Origin: Actinocrispum wychmicini
GTDB taxonomy: Bacteria > Actinomycetota > Actinomycetes > Mycobacteriales > Pseudonocardiaceae
Length of the DNA stretch: 64,000 nt
Assembly: GCF_004345645.1 (NCBI RefSeq)
Contig: NZ_SLWS01000002.1
Span: 744,001-808,000 of the forward strand
Direction of reading: 5' to 3'
Shown here: in pieces, positions 34,296-41,919 of the stretch
Position numbering within the stretch: the stretch's first letter is position 1
Layout of the letters: the number at the start of each line of letters is the position of its first letter
Notes under the pieces: generated by a model
The model's input: only the letters and a program-made list of their open reading frames with translations
Told to the model about the DNA's origin: nothing
Databases searched by the model: none
Program-made: the position numbers and the translations under genes

Positions 34296-34720
34296 CCGGC
34301 CATCAGCCGCCCCGCACGGATGTTCAGCGCGAGCAGGCTCGCGTTCACCGCGCCCGCGACCAGCTCAATCCCTTGAACCACAACGAAAACCGGGCCGAAG
34401 TCACCGGCGGCGGACAGCTGCCGCAGGACGAACGCACACGGGATCAGCACGACGACGCCAATGGCGGCGATCGCGATCATGCGACGTTTCTTGCGACGGA
34501 TGACGGGACCACCGCGCCGCGCGGCCAACCGACGTCCCGTCGCTCCGGTGAACGCCATGCTGGACACGAGCACCAGCACCGCGATCAGGATGATCGTCTT
34601 GGCCAGCGCGATGACGTCGTGGTCGCCGACAATCTCGACGACGACCGACAAGACGAGAAAACTCGCGACCAGACTCGCCGCGAGTATGCCCGCGACCGCG
34701 TGTATTCGAGTGTTCTTCAT
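34217..34720 (-). CDS. Four-helix membrane protein, downstream of MarR
   Basis: 167 residues with four hydrophobic segments: IHAVAGILAASLVASFLVLS, ALAKTIILIAVLVLVSS, MIAIAAIGVVVLIPCAF and FGPVFVVVQGIELVAGAV, separated by a basic RRKKRR loop. I do not recognise a family. The ATG start overlaps the MarR stop by 4 bases (34717-34720), so it is coupled to that regulator and probably belongs to its response. The Ser/Arg-rich C-terminus lies in the antisense of phr and may be dispensable. Confidence 0.7.
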   Translation of the reverse strand: MKNTRIHAVAGILAASLVASFLVLSVVVEIVGDHDVIALAKTIILIAVLVLVSSMAFTGATGRRLAARRGGPVIRRKKRRMIAIAAIGVVVLIPCAFVLRQLSAAGDFGPVFVVVQGIELVAGAVNASLLALNIRAGRLMAGHSSRASWRASRKRSRAASKSTMGAG

Positions 34721-35175
34721 GGCTTACTCCCGGCACGAACGCTTTCCAGGTTGGCGATGATCAACGGCAACGCGGCCATGAAGGCGGCGACCGCGTCGTC
34801 GTCGAGCCCGCGAGTGGCGGCCGTGTTCACGGCGCGGGCGGCGGCCACGAGATCGGCTTGCAGCTCCCGGGCCCGCTCGGTGAGCAACACCAGTGACCGG
34901 CGGCCGTCCGCCGGGTCCGGCACCCGTTCGACCAGCCCGTCAGCTGCCATCCGGCCCAACGTGTTGGCCATTGTGGACTGTTCGATTCGGACCCGGGCGC
35001 ACAGCTCCGCCTGGGTGAGCCCGTCCTGTTCGTAGAGGGCGAGCAACTGGGCGAACTGGCCCGGTGCCACGCCGAGCGGGGCGATCCGGTCCCGCAGGAC
35101 GTTCTCCAGCAACCGGGCGAGATGGTTGACCTGGTAGCCCAGTGACGTCTCGCGGGGCAGCAACGCGCCGCTCAT
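34717..35175 (-). CDS. MarR family transcriptional regulator
   Basis: 152 residues from ATG at 35175, set by GGGAGGTG 5 bases upstream. The winged helix shows LTQAELCARVRIEQSTMANT then LGRMAADGLVERVPDPADGR, with the DxRR-like wing, and flanking dimerisation helices. Two CATAGCTTGCTATG-like dyads immediately upstream indicate autoregulation. The coupled membrane-protein gene is the likely regulated partner. The ligand is unknown. Confidence 0.9.
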   Translation of the reverse strand: MSGALLPRETSLGYQVNHLARLLENVLRDRIAPLGVAPGQFAQLLALYEQDGLTQAELCARVRIEQSTMANTLGRMAADGLVERVPDPADGRRSLVLLTERARELQADLVAAARAVNTAATRGLDDDAVAAFMAALPLIIANLESVRAGSKP

Positions 35176-35193
35176 CCGACACCTCCCAACTCG

Positions 35194-35227
35194 ATAGCTT
35201 GCTATGCAATTAACCATAGCTTGCTAT
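35194..35227. promoter_or_regulatory. Two tandem operator dyads upstream of marR
   Basis: ATAGCTTGCTAT occurs at 35194-35205 and again at 35216-35227, each an inverted repeat (ATAGC/GCTAT) around TT. The 22-base spacing places both on the same DNA face. They lie 18-52 bases before the MarR ATG, where an autoregulatory operator is expected. Confidence 0.8.
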
Positions 35228-35291
35228 GGAACATTGTCAATGCCATCCGAACCCCGCTCGACGACGAATGCCTGTTTGCCAGGAGGGGGAG

Positions 35292-35326
35292 ATGCTCGCC
35301 GGGCGGGCTGCGGGCCCGGCGAGCAT
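35292..35326 (-). terminator. Strong hairpin terminator of the TetR gene at 35329
   Basis: ATGCTCGCCGGGC and GCCCGGCGAGCAT form a perfect 13-bp stem with a 9-base loop directly beyond the TetR stop. Confidence 0.85.
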
Positions 35327-35328
35327 CG

Positions 35329-35901
35329 TTACGCGGCGATCAGACCGCGCAGCGCGTGCGTGAGATGCTCGGTGAACGTCTCGCGGTCCATCTCCGCCAG
35401 AAAACCCGCCCGCACGATGTACCTGCTGAACGTGACGCCGATCAGCAGCGAGGCGATGAAGGGCAGCAGCTGTTCCGCCTTGGCCTTACCCAGTTGCGCG
35501 CGGTACGTGTCCAACGTCCGCTCCTGCATGGCAAGCAGCAGCCTGGTGGCCGAGTCGTCGTCCGAGCCCGCGCTACGCACCAACGCCAGGAAGGCGTCTC
35601 CGCCGGCCGCGTTCTCCATTCGGTTGACGTACCCGGTGGCGAGCCGTTCCGGCAGCGTCTCCGGTGGTCCCTGGCCCAGTTCGGCCACGTCCCGGGTGCC
35701 CGGGACGGCCGCCAGGAACAGTTGTTCCTTGCTGCCGAAGTGCCGCAGGACGAGCCCGTGGGTGACCCCGGCCCGCCGCGCGATGTCGCGGATGGTCGCC
35801 TGTTGGTAGCCGCGTTCGGCGAACGACTGCGCGGCCGCGGCGAGGATCGCCTCGCGGTGCAGCTCGGGGTTGCGGATCCGACGTCCTGGACTGACGGGCA
35901 C
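35329..35901 (-). CDS. TetR family regulator, divergent from isochorismatase/monooxygenase operon
   Basis: 190 residues from GTG at 35901. The helix-turn-helix is SFAERGYQQATIRDIARRAG then VTHGLVLRHFGSKEQLF. The C-terminal helices resemble the TetR_C subgroup with a conserved LLPFIASLLIGVTFSRYI segment. A 24-base perfect palindrome and a related weaker dyad in the 105-base gap are its probable operators, controlling itself and the divergent operon. It ends at a strong terminator. Confidence 0.9.
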   Translation of the reverse strand: MPVSPGRRIRNPELHREAILAAAAQSFAERGYQQATIRDIARRAGVTHGLVLRHFGSKEQLFLAAVPGTRDVAELGQGPPETLPERLATGYVNRMENAAGGDAFLALVRSAGSDDDSATRLLLAMQERTLDTYRAQLGKAKAEQLLPFIASLLIGVTFSRYIVRAGFLAEMDRETFTEHLTHALRGLIAA

Positions 35902-35923
35902 CGGCCGAGGGTAACGCCAGCCT

Positions 35924-35989
35924 TAATGACCGCGTGGACATTAGCCCTCGAACCAGAGTAGGGTTACTAATGACCAAGTGGTCATTAGT
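35924..35989. promoter_or_regulatory. TetR operators: 24-base palindrome plus related dyad
   Basis: ACTAATGACCA-AG-TGGTCATTAGT at 35966-35989 is a perfect 11-bp inverted repeat, 17 bases before the isochorismatase ATG. TAATGACCGCGTGGACATTA at 35924-35943 repeats the same half-site with one mismatch, nearer the TetR start. Paired sites in a divergent TetR gap are strong evidence for repressor binding. Confidence 0.85.
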
Positions 35990-36006
35990 GTCAGGGAGGC
36001 ACTCAC

Positions 36007-36636
36007 ATGGCTTGGAAAGTGACCGCCGCGGACAGTGCGATCGTGCTGATCGACCACGGCATCGGCTTCGCGAACCTCTTCCGCTCGCACACCGTCGCGG
36101 AGAACGTGAACGGGGTCGTGGCCCTGGCGAGGATCGCGCGGATCTACGGCGTGCCGCTGATCGTCACCAGCGGGCCCGACAACTCGCCTGTCGGTCCGCT
36201 GTACCCGCAGTTGGCCGCGGTGCTCGGCGACCACCCGGTGGTCTTACGCAGCGGCGCGTTCGACGCCTTCGAGGAGGAGGCCTTCACGCGGGCGATCGAG
36301 GCGACTGGCCGGCAGCGGCTGGTCATGGCGGGCCTGATGACCGAAGGCTGCCTGCTGCACACCGCTTTGGGGGCGGTGGAGCAGGGCTACGAGGTGCGCG
36401 CGGTGCTCGACGCCTCCGCCTGCGTGACCACGGAAACGCACGAGCTCGCGGTCAGGCGGATGACTCAGGCGGGTGTGATCCCGACAAGCTGGCTGAGCGT
36501 TGCCGCAGAGTATCAGGTGACCTGGGCGAACGCCGAAACCGCCGACGGTTTTCGCGACCTGGTCGGCGGTCATTCGCCGACGTTCGCGATGCAGGGTGCG
36601 ATGCAGGCGAACATCGAAAGGCACGCGGCGTCGTGA
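36007..36636 (+). CDS. Isochorismatase family hydrolase (YcaC-like)
   Basis: 209 residues, ATG at 36007 with GGGAGG upstream. The fold's nucleophilic Cys is in GLMTEGCLLHTAL and the catalytic Asp in VLIDHG. The Lys expected in PncA-like members is replaced by Arg in VVLRSGAFDAF, which suits the YcaC-like subgroup. It is the first gene of a TetR-controlled pair and overlaps the monooxygenase start by 4 bases (GTGA). Codon 80 is a TTA (36244-36246), rare in such genomes and a possible point of bldA-type control. The substrate is unknown. Confidence 0.85.
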   Translation: MAWKVTAADSAIVLIDHGIGFANLFRSHTVAENVNGVVALARIARIYGVPLIVTSGPDNSPVGPLYPQLAAVLGDHPVVLRSGAFDAFEEEAFTRAIEATGRQRLVMAGLMTEGCLLHTALGAVEQGYEVRAVLDASACVTTETHELAVRRMTQAGVIPTSWLSVAAEYQVTWANAETADGFRDLVGGHSPTFAMQGAMQANIERHAAS

Positions 36637-38018
36637 GTATGGAGCCGTCGGTCGTGGTCGTGGGGGCCGGTCCGGTGGGCCTGTGGCTCGCCTGCGAACT
36701 GGCCCTCGCCGACGTGCCGGTGCTGGTCGTGGAGCGCGAACCGGAACGCGGCGCGCTGTCCAAGGCGTTGGGCCTGCACGCCCGGACCCTCGAAGTGCTC
36801 GCCATGCGCGGCCGGCACGAGCCGTTCCTCGACGAGGGCACCGCGGTGTCCGAATGGCACTTCGGTCTGCTGGAGTCCAGGATCGACTTCCGGCCCCTGG
36901 ATACCCCCTACCCGTACATGCTCAGCTTTCCCCAGGCCCGGACCGAACAGCTCTTCGAGGATTTCGCCCGGGAACTGGGCGTCCGCATCCACCGCGGGCA
37001 GACAGTGACCGCGATCCAGCAGAACACCGACTGTGTCACGGTGGAAACGAGCGAGACCACAGTGCACACCCGTTACGTGGTGGGCTGCGACGGCGCCGGT
37101 AGCACAGTGCGGAAGGCCGCCGGGATCCCGTTCGTCGGCACCGATGCGTCCGCGCACGCGATCCTCGGTGAGGTCACTTTGGACAGTCCGCCGGCGCCGG
37201 GCCTGCCCCAATGGAACAACCAGGGCCACCTGATCGTCATCCCGCTCGGGGCCGGCCGGCACCGGATCGTCGCCTGGGATCCGACCCAGCGGCAGTCTGA
37301 CACCCCGCTCACGCTGACCGAACTCCGGGCGACCACGCTTCGCTTGGCGGGCACGGACTTCGGCATGCGGGACCCGGTCTGGCTGTCCCGGTTCGGCAAC
37401 GCCACGCGGGTCGCCGGCCGGTACCGGGACGGCCGGGTGCTGCTCGCCGGCGACGCCGCCCACATGCAGTTCCCCACCGGCGGTGTCGGTCTCAACGTCG
37501 GGATCCAGGACGCGATGAACCTCGGCTGGAAACTGGCCGCGGTGGCCCAACTCCGCGCCCCGGAGACCCTGCTCGACACGTATCACGACGAACGTCACCC
37601 GGTCGGCGTGGCGTTGGCGGAGAACACAATGGCGCAGACCGCGCTCCTCACCGGGATCTCGCCGGAGCAACGCGCGTTGCGCGCGCTGCTGAACGAGATG
37701 ATCGCCACGCAACCGGAGTTCGCCCTGGCCCTGGCGAAGAAGCTGACCGCGTTGGACGTCACCTATCCGGCCGGGGAATGCCATCCCTCGGTGGGTTCCC
37801 GGGCACCGGTCGGTGACGCGGAGCGGCTCTTCGCCCTGATGCACACCGGCCGGCCGGTGGTTGTGGCAGCGCCGGAAATGCCGCTGTGGGATGCTGTCAC
37901 GGCCGCCGTGATCAGGCCGGACGGTCACGTCTGGTGGGCGACCGAGGATCGCGTGGACCCGGACCGGCTGGTCAAGCAGGCGTTGGCCGCGCTGCCGGCC
38001 CGGTTCGACCTGATGTGA
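36633..38018 (+). CDS. FAD-dependent aromatic-type monooxygenase
   Basis: 461 residues from GTG at 36633 (or ATG 36639). Class-A flavoprotein hydroxylase features: VVVVGAGPVGLWLACELA for FAD binding, VGCDGAGSTVRKAAG (DG motif), and VLLAGDAAHMQFPTGGVGLN (GD motif), with a C-terminal thioredoxin-like tail as in RdmE/PgaE-type enzymes. These hydroxylate aromatic or polyketide substrates using NAD(P)H and oxygen. Coupling to the isochorismatase-like hydrolase and the divergent TetR suggests inducible metabolism or detoxification of an aromatic compound, possibly an antibiotic. Confidence 0.9.
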   Translation: MSMEPSVVVVGAGPVGLWLACELALADVPVLVVEREPERGALSKALGLHARTLEVLAMRGRHEPFLDEGTAVSEWHFGLLESRIDFRPLDTPYPYMLSFPQARTEQLFEDFARELGVRIHRGQTVTAIQQNTDCVTVETSETTVHTRYVVGCDGAGSTVRKAAGIPFVGTDASAHAILGEVTLDSPPAPGLPQWNNQGHLIVIPLGAGRHRIVAWDPTQRQSDTPLTLTELRATTLRLAGTDFGMRDPVWLSRFGNATRVAGRYRDGRVLLAGDAAHMQFPTGGVGLNVGIQDAMNLGWKLAAVAQLRAPETLLDTYHDERHPVGVALAENTMAQTALLTGISPEQRALRALLNEMIATQPEFALALAKKLTALDVTYPAGECHPSVGSRAPVGDAERLFALMHTGRPVVVAAPEMPLWDAVTAAVIRPDGHVWWATEDRVDPDRLVKQALAALPARFDLM

Positions 38019-38045
38019 CCACCGGCGCGCCGGTAGGCTGGCCCG

Positions 38046-38279
38046 GTGTCCACTCCTGGGTCGTTTCCGCAGCGGACGGTCTGCCACGGGTGCCGGCAGG
38101 TCACGCACATCCGGCTGGAGGACGAGGACGACGTGGCGATCCTGCGGCCGATGACCGTGCCCGGCCAGGGGTCGATCTACCACGAGATCTCGCCGGGGGT
38201 GATGGTGGAGCGGGCGTGCCCGATCTGCGGCGAATCGGACGATCCGGGGTGGATTCCCGGTTTCACCCCACCGGTCTGA
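38046..38279 (+). CDS. Small zinc-ribbon-like protein, unknown
   Basis: 77 residues from GTG at 38046. Two CxxC pairs, C-H-G-C near residue 13 and C-P-I-C near 59, could bind one zinc ion. Between them is an acidic LEDEDDV stretch and a strand-rich middle. No ribosome site is obvious. I do not recognise a family. It lies 27 bases after the monooxygenase stop and could be read through from that operon. Confidence 0.6.
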   Translation: MSTPGSFPQRTVCHGCRQVTHIRLEDEDDVAILRPMTVPGQGSIYHEISPGVMVERACPICGESDDPGWIPGFTPPV

Positions 38280-38346
38280 CCCCGCCGCCACCCAGGGGTT
38301 GACCGGGCTGGCCGGGCTGTCACCATGATGGACGGGAGGTGCGGCG

Positions 38347-38529
38347 ATGCGGGTGTTCGAACCGCTGCGGCGGCTGCTGCGTGTGGTCGACTGGTTCGAG
38401 GCCCGCGGCGTGTACGTGCCCGGCGAGGACAGCCACCCGGTGTCCGCGTGGCGGGATTTCGGCTGGCTGATCGCCACCTGGTTGGTCACCGTTGGCCTCT
38501 TTGTCGTGTTCTTCGCCATCGCGGCCTGA
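38347..38529 (+). CDS. Small single-pass membrane protein
   Basis: 60 residues, ATG at 38347 preceded by GGGAGG. An amphipathic basic N-terminal half (MRVFEPLRRLLRVVDWFEAR) is followed by one TM helix ending the protein (WLIATWLVTVGLFVVFFAIA). The family is unknown. The strong ribosome site and clean hydrophobic segment argue that it is real. Confidence 0.65.
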   Translation: MRVFEPLRRLLRVVDWFEARGVYVPGEDSHPVSAWRDFGWLIATWLVTVGLFVVFFAIAA

Positions 38530-38747
38530 AGCCACCACCCGTCGTCAGCGGGACCACCATTGGGGCGATCCCGGTCACTCCAGGTGCCCTTTCGGTTACG
38601 GCTTGGCCACACTCCGACACCAGCTCCGGCACGACCCGGTCTTTCGGATTGGGCTTAACAGTGTCCAACCCCCACCCTGTGGGAGTCACACCGCTCACTC
38701 CCCGCTGGGAGGGTGGGCAGTGCCCCTGGCTGGAAAGTAGGACCCCT

Positions 38748-39278
38748 GTGAGAACCGTCGGGCTGGCGGCCGCCGCGTGCGTGCTTCTGGCGTTGGCGAG
38801 CGGGTGTGGCGCGGACGTGATGCACAGCGCGAGCGCGACCGAGGTCGCTCCGGTCGCCGCGCCCCCGGCGGCCATTTCCGATCAACCCGGCCGGTTCGGT
38901 GACCGCCGGGACGCCGGCGACTCGCTGATGGTCACGGTGTCCGCGCCGAGGTCGTTCGTGCCGGGCGAGACCGCGTATCCGCAGGCGCCCCGGGCGGCGG
39001 CGTTCGAGATAGCGCTGGAGAACCAGAGCAACCGGCTGTACCGGCCGTCCCAGCTGGTGGTGAACGTGGCCACGGCGGACGGCAAACCAGTGGTGCCCCT
39101 GGTCGACGCGGCCCAGGGCTATCCCGGTGTGATCGGCTCCGAGCCACTCGCGCCCACCAAGAGCACCCGGCTCACGCTGGCGTTCGCGTTACCCGCTGAC
39201 CCGGTCGCCCTGGTGGTGACGGTCCAGCCCAGCGCCGCCACGCTGACACTGCCGGCCGAGTTCGAGGGGACCGCCTGA
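38748..39278 (+). CDS. Lipoprotein, beta-sandwich type, unknown
   Basis: 176 residues from GTG at 38748 (VRTVGLAAAACVLLALASGC). The lipobox L-A-S-G-C gives a lipidated Cys at about residue 20. The mature part resembles extracellular Ig-like DUF4352 lipoproteins: FEIALENQSNRLYRPSQLVV, then a second sheet ending LALVV-like strands. It is probably displayed on the outer membrane face. It contains a TTA codon at 39189-39191. The 218 bases upstream (38530-38747) hold no gene I can support. The peroxiredoxin gene follows 16 bases later. Confidence 0.75.
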   Translation: MRTVGLAAAACVLLALASGCGADVMHSASATEVAPVAAPPAAISDQPGRFGDRRDAGDSLMVTVSAPRSFVPGETAYPQAPRAAAFEIALENQSNRLYRPSQLVVNVATADGKPVVPLVDAAQGYPGVIGSEPLAPTKSTRLTLAFALPADPVALVVTVQPSAATLTLPAEFEGTA

Positions 39279-39294
39279 GGTAGTTTCTGGGGCT

Positions 39295-39768
39295 ATGAGC
39301 GAGCAAGACAGGCTGACGGTTGGGGACGCGGCACCGGAGTTCGCCCTCCCGGACAGCACGGGCGCGACGGTGTCGCTGTCGGACTACCGGGGCCAGTCCG
39401 TGGTCGTGTACTTCTACCCGGCCGCCGGCACACCGGGCTGCACCAAGCAGGCGTGTGACTTCCGGGACAACCTGGCCGAACTGAACGACGCCGGGTTCGA
39501 CGTGCTCGGCATCTCCCCGGACAAGCCCGCCAAGCTCGCGAAGTTCGTTGCCGACGAGGGCCTGACCTTCCCGCTGCTGTCCGACGAGGACCGGAGCGTG
39601 ATGAAGGAATGGGGTGCGTTCGGCGAGAAACAGAACTACGGGCGCACGGTGATGGGCGTGATCCGGTCGACTTTCATCGTCGGCCCGGACGGCAGGATCG
39701 CGAAGGCCGCCTACAACGTTCGGGCGACCGGTCACGTCGCCAAACTGCGCAAGGATCTCGGCGTCTAG
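39295..39768 (+). CDS. bcp: Thiol peroxidase, Bcp/PrxQ type
   Basis: 157 residues. The peroxidatic Cys lies in GTPGCTKQAC, with the resolving Cys five residues later, the PrxQ atypical two-Cys pattern. A-P-E-F-A-L-P-D at the N-terminus and STFIVGPDGRI near the end are standard. It reduces hydrogen peroxide and organic or lipid hydroperoxides using thioredoxin in the cytoplasm. It may be read with the lipoprotein gene 16 bases upstream. It is followed by a long inverted repeat. Confidence 0.93.
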   Translation: MSEQDRLTVGDAAPEFALPDSTGATVSLSDYRGQSVVVYFYPAAGTPGCTKQACDFRDNLAELNDAGFDVLGISPDKPAKLAKFVADEGLTFPLLSDEDRSVMKEWGAFGEKQNYGRTVMGVIRSTFIVGPDGRIAKAAYNVRATGHVAKLRKDLGV

Positions 39769-39792
39769 CCGCCGGTCGACGATCTCCGCGCA

Positions 39793-39856
39793 AAGGCTCA
39801 ACCTTCTGTCGGACTGACGCGTCGTAACGCTCTGACCTGGGCGAAGGTTGAGCCTT
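39793..39856 (+). terminator. 14-bp inverted repeat with 36-base loop after bcp
   Basis: AAGGCTCAACCTTC at 39793-39806 is exactly complementary to GAAGGTTGAGCCTT at 39843-39856. The stem lies between the bcp stop and the next gene on the same strand. It is probably a terminator, but the large loop and AT-containing stem could also mark a binding site or small structured RNA. Confidence 0.6.
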
Positions 39857-39898
39857 CCGGCGCTCAACTCGTTCGTATGCCTCAGGCGTATCCGGGGC

Positions 39899-40771
39899 AT
39901 GAAGAGGGCATCCTGGGGGATGGCGGCAATCCTCGTTCTCGGCCTATCGGGGTGTGCCGGCAAGCCCGCCCCGCCGTCCGCGACCGAACTGCTGATCATT
40001 CCCGCGACGTCAATGGAATCCACCCCACAACCGCCGTCCTCCCTCCCGCCATCGGACAAGCATGGCCCGAACCCGATCTCGGTCGCCGCCGCGGTGCAGC
40101 AGGTCACCAGAGCGACCACCGCGGCCGTGGTGATCGACCGGCAGACCGGGACCACGCTGGTCTCGGAGAACGCCGACCGCCCGTTCGACTCCGGCTCCCT
40201 GATCAAGGTCCTGATCGGGTTGGACGCCCTGGCCAGGCATCCCCACGACAACTCGGTGACCAGCCAGGTGTCCGCCATGATCAAGTTCAGCGACGACGAC
40301 CTGGCGAGCTCGTTCTGGGGCAACGAGGGCGGGCCGCTGATCATCGTCCGGATGGCCAGGACCATGGGCCTGCAGTCGATCAAGCCGCCCAGCCCGCCAG
40401 GAATGTGGGGCTGGACCAGGCTGACCGCGAACGACATGATCCGCACCTACGACTACCTGACGCACAGCGCTCCGGAACTCGACCGGGACGTCGTCCTGAA
40501 AGCCATGGCGGCCGCGGCTCCGGCCGGAAAGGACGGCTTCGACCAGCGGTTCGGCATCCCGCACGCGTTGGGCGACGACTACGAGTGGGCCATCAAGCAG
40601 GCGTGGGCCACCGACCCCAGCACCCGTTCGCTGCACACTTCCGGCTTCGTCGGCAAGGGCTGGCGGTACGAGGTGGTGGTGATGACCGAGTACCCGCGCG
40701 CCACATCATGGGCGACCGGGGTCAGGGCGATCGACGCGGGCACAGGGACCATCGCGTCCGTACTGTCCTAA
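39899..40771 (+). CDS. Lipoprotein of the serine beta-lactamase-like fold
   Basis: 290 residues from ATG at 39899 (MKRASWGMAAILVLGLSGC), with lipobox L-S-G-C. A Pro/Ser linker leads to a class-A-beta-lactamase-like domain: AVVIDRQTGTTLVS, the S-x-x-K motif as SGSLIKVLIGLDAL, and SDDDLASSFW in place of the usual SDN. No clear KTG triad is visible near the C-terminus (HTSGFVGKGWRYEVVVMTEY may stand in). Lactamase or peptidase activity is uncertain; these actinobacterial lipoproteins are usually uncharacterised. It ends 4 bases into the convergent monooxygenase gene. Confidence 0.75.
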   Translation: MKRASWGMAAILVLGLSGCAGKPAPPSATELLIIPATSMESTPQPPSSLPPSDKHGPNPISVAAAVQQVTRATTAAVVIDRQTGTTLVSENADRPFDSGSLIKVLIGLDALARHPHDNSVTSQVSAMIKFSDDDLASSFWGNEGGPLIIVRMARTMGLQSIKPPSPPGMWGWTRLTANDMIRTYDYLTHSAPELDRDVVLKAMAAAAPAGKDGFDQRFGIPHALGDDYEWAIKQAWATDPSTRSLHTSGFVGKGWRYEVVVMTEYPRATSWATGVRAIDAGTGTIASVLS

Positions 40772-41874
40772 CCAGACGGCTGCCAGTCGAACATCCTGGC
40801 GGACGAACGGATCATCGCCGACGCGGGGACGAGGCTCACCACGTTGTTTCGCAAGGTGACCGCGAGCGCCGAGCGGGCCATCCCGACCCGACCGGCCACA
40901 AAGGACATCCGGGCGATCGACTGGGTCCGCTTGCGCCGAAGGCTGTCGTAGCGGTCGACCAGCGGCAGGGTGACGGCGTCCTCGATGGCCTGGCAACCAC
41001 CTTGGCCCAGGTTCGGCAGCATCGCGTGCGCGGCGTCGCCGATCAGCACGACGGGGCCGTGGACGTAACTGCGGAGCTTGGGAACGTAGTACAGGTCGTG
41101 CCGCAGGACGTCCTCCGGGCGCACGCGCGGCAGCAGTTCGCGGATCGGATCGGCCCAGTTTCCGAAGCGGCGCAGCAGTTCGGCCAGCTCGCCGTCCGGG
41201 CTCGTCCCGCCAGCCGGACTGACCGCGCCCGCGAACATGTACACCTGCTCGTTCGGCAGTTGCAGGACACCGAACTCCTCGCCACGGCCCCAGAACTCGG
41301 CGCCCACGGCCAGCCGTTCCGCACCGGTGCGGTCGAGAATCATCCGCCACGCCGTGGATCCGGCGTAGACGGGTGCGCTGCGCGGCCAGAACTGCCTGCG
41401 CACAACGCTGTGGATGCCGTCCGCGCCGACGAGCAGTTCCGCCCGTGACTCCCCCTGTGTGTGCTCGACAACCACACCGCCGTTGTCGACGTGCGCCCGG
41501 ATGACTCGTGTGTTCGTCCGCAGTACGCCTTGCGGCACAGCGTCTTCGAGGACCTTCAGAAGATTTTTACGGTGTAAAGCAACGGACGGCCCGAACCGGC
41601 GGTCCAACTCCGCGGTGTCGCTCCGCACCAGCCACTTCCCTTGGGCGTCGCAGATCCCGCCGGCCGCCTCGATCTTCCCGACCGCACGCACCCGGTCGCC
41701 GAGTCCAATGTGGTCGAGCGCGCGCAACGCGTTGGGCCACACCGTCAACCCGGCACCGACCTCGCTGAACCCGGCCGCTTGTTCGAGCACCTCGACCTGC
41801 CAGCCGGCCCGGGTCAACGCGATGGCGGCCGTGAGCCCGCCGATACCGCCGCCGGCGATCACCGCTGACCGCAC
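40768..41874 (-). CDS. FAD-dependent monooxygenase (PHBH-like)
   Basis: 368 residues from GTG at 41874, with GGAGGTG upstream. The FAD motif is VIAGGGIGGLTAAIAL, the DG motif LLVGADGIHSVVRRQ, and the GD motif VVLIGDAAHAMLPNLGQGGC. It is a salicylate- or zeaxanthin-epoxidase-like single-component flavin hydroxylase. It is divergent from a TetR gene 44 bases away, and two 16-base palindromes between them indicate repression. The substrate is probably an aromatic compound; no pathway neighbours reveal it. Confidence 0.88.
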   Translation of the reverse strand: MRSAVIAGGGIGGLTAAIALTRAGWQVEVLEQAAGFSEVGAGLTVWPNALRALDHIGLGDRVRAVGKIEAAGGICDAQGKWLVRSDTAELDRRFGPSVALHRKNLLKVLEDAVPQGVLRTNTRVIRAHVDNGGVVVEHTQGESRAELLVGADGIHSVVRRQFWPRSAPVYAGSTAWRMILDRTGAERLAVGAEFWGRGEEFGVLQLPNEQVYMFAGAVSPAGGTSPDGELAELLRRFGNWADPIRELLPRVRPEDVLRHDLYYVPKLRSYVHGPVVLIGDAAHAMLPNLGQGGCQAIEDAVTLPLVDRYDSLRRKRTQSIARMSFVAGRVGMARSALAVTLRNNVVSLVPASAMIRSSARMFDWQPSG

Positions 41875-41885
41875 GGGCGCACCTC

Positions 41886-41919
41886 CTCTACACCTGTAGA
41901 GGACTCTACACTTGTAGAG
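41886..41919. promoter_or_regulatory. Tandem 16-base TetR operators overlapping a start codon
   Basis: CTCTACACCTGTAGAG (41886-41901) and CTCTACACTTGTAGAG (41904-41919) are each perfect 7-bp dyads around two bases, 18 bases apart. The second ends on the first base of the TetR GTG start. The first reaches within 11 bases of the monooxygenase GTG and covers its ribosome-site region. Confidence 0.88.

Noticed and set aside
36570-38612. Long open frame (about 680 codons) on the minus strand opposite the FAD monooxygenase
   Set aside because: The residues are His/Arg/Gly-rich with no domain, while the plus strand encodes a clear class-A monooxygenase. It is a high-GC antisense shadow.
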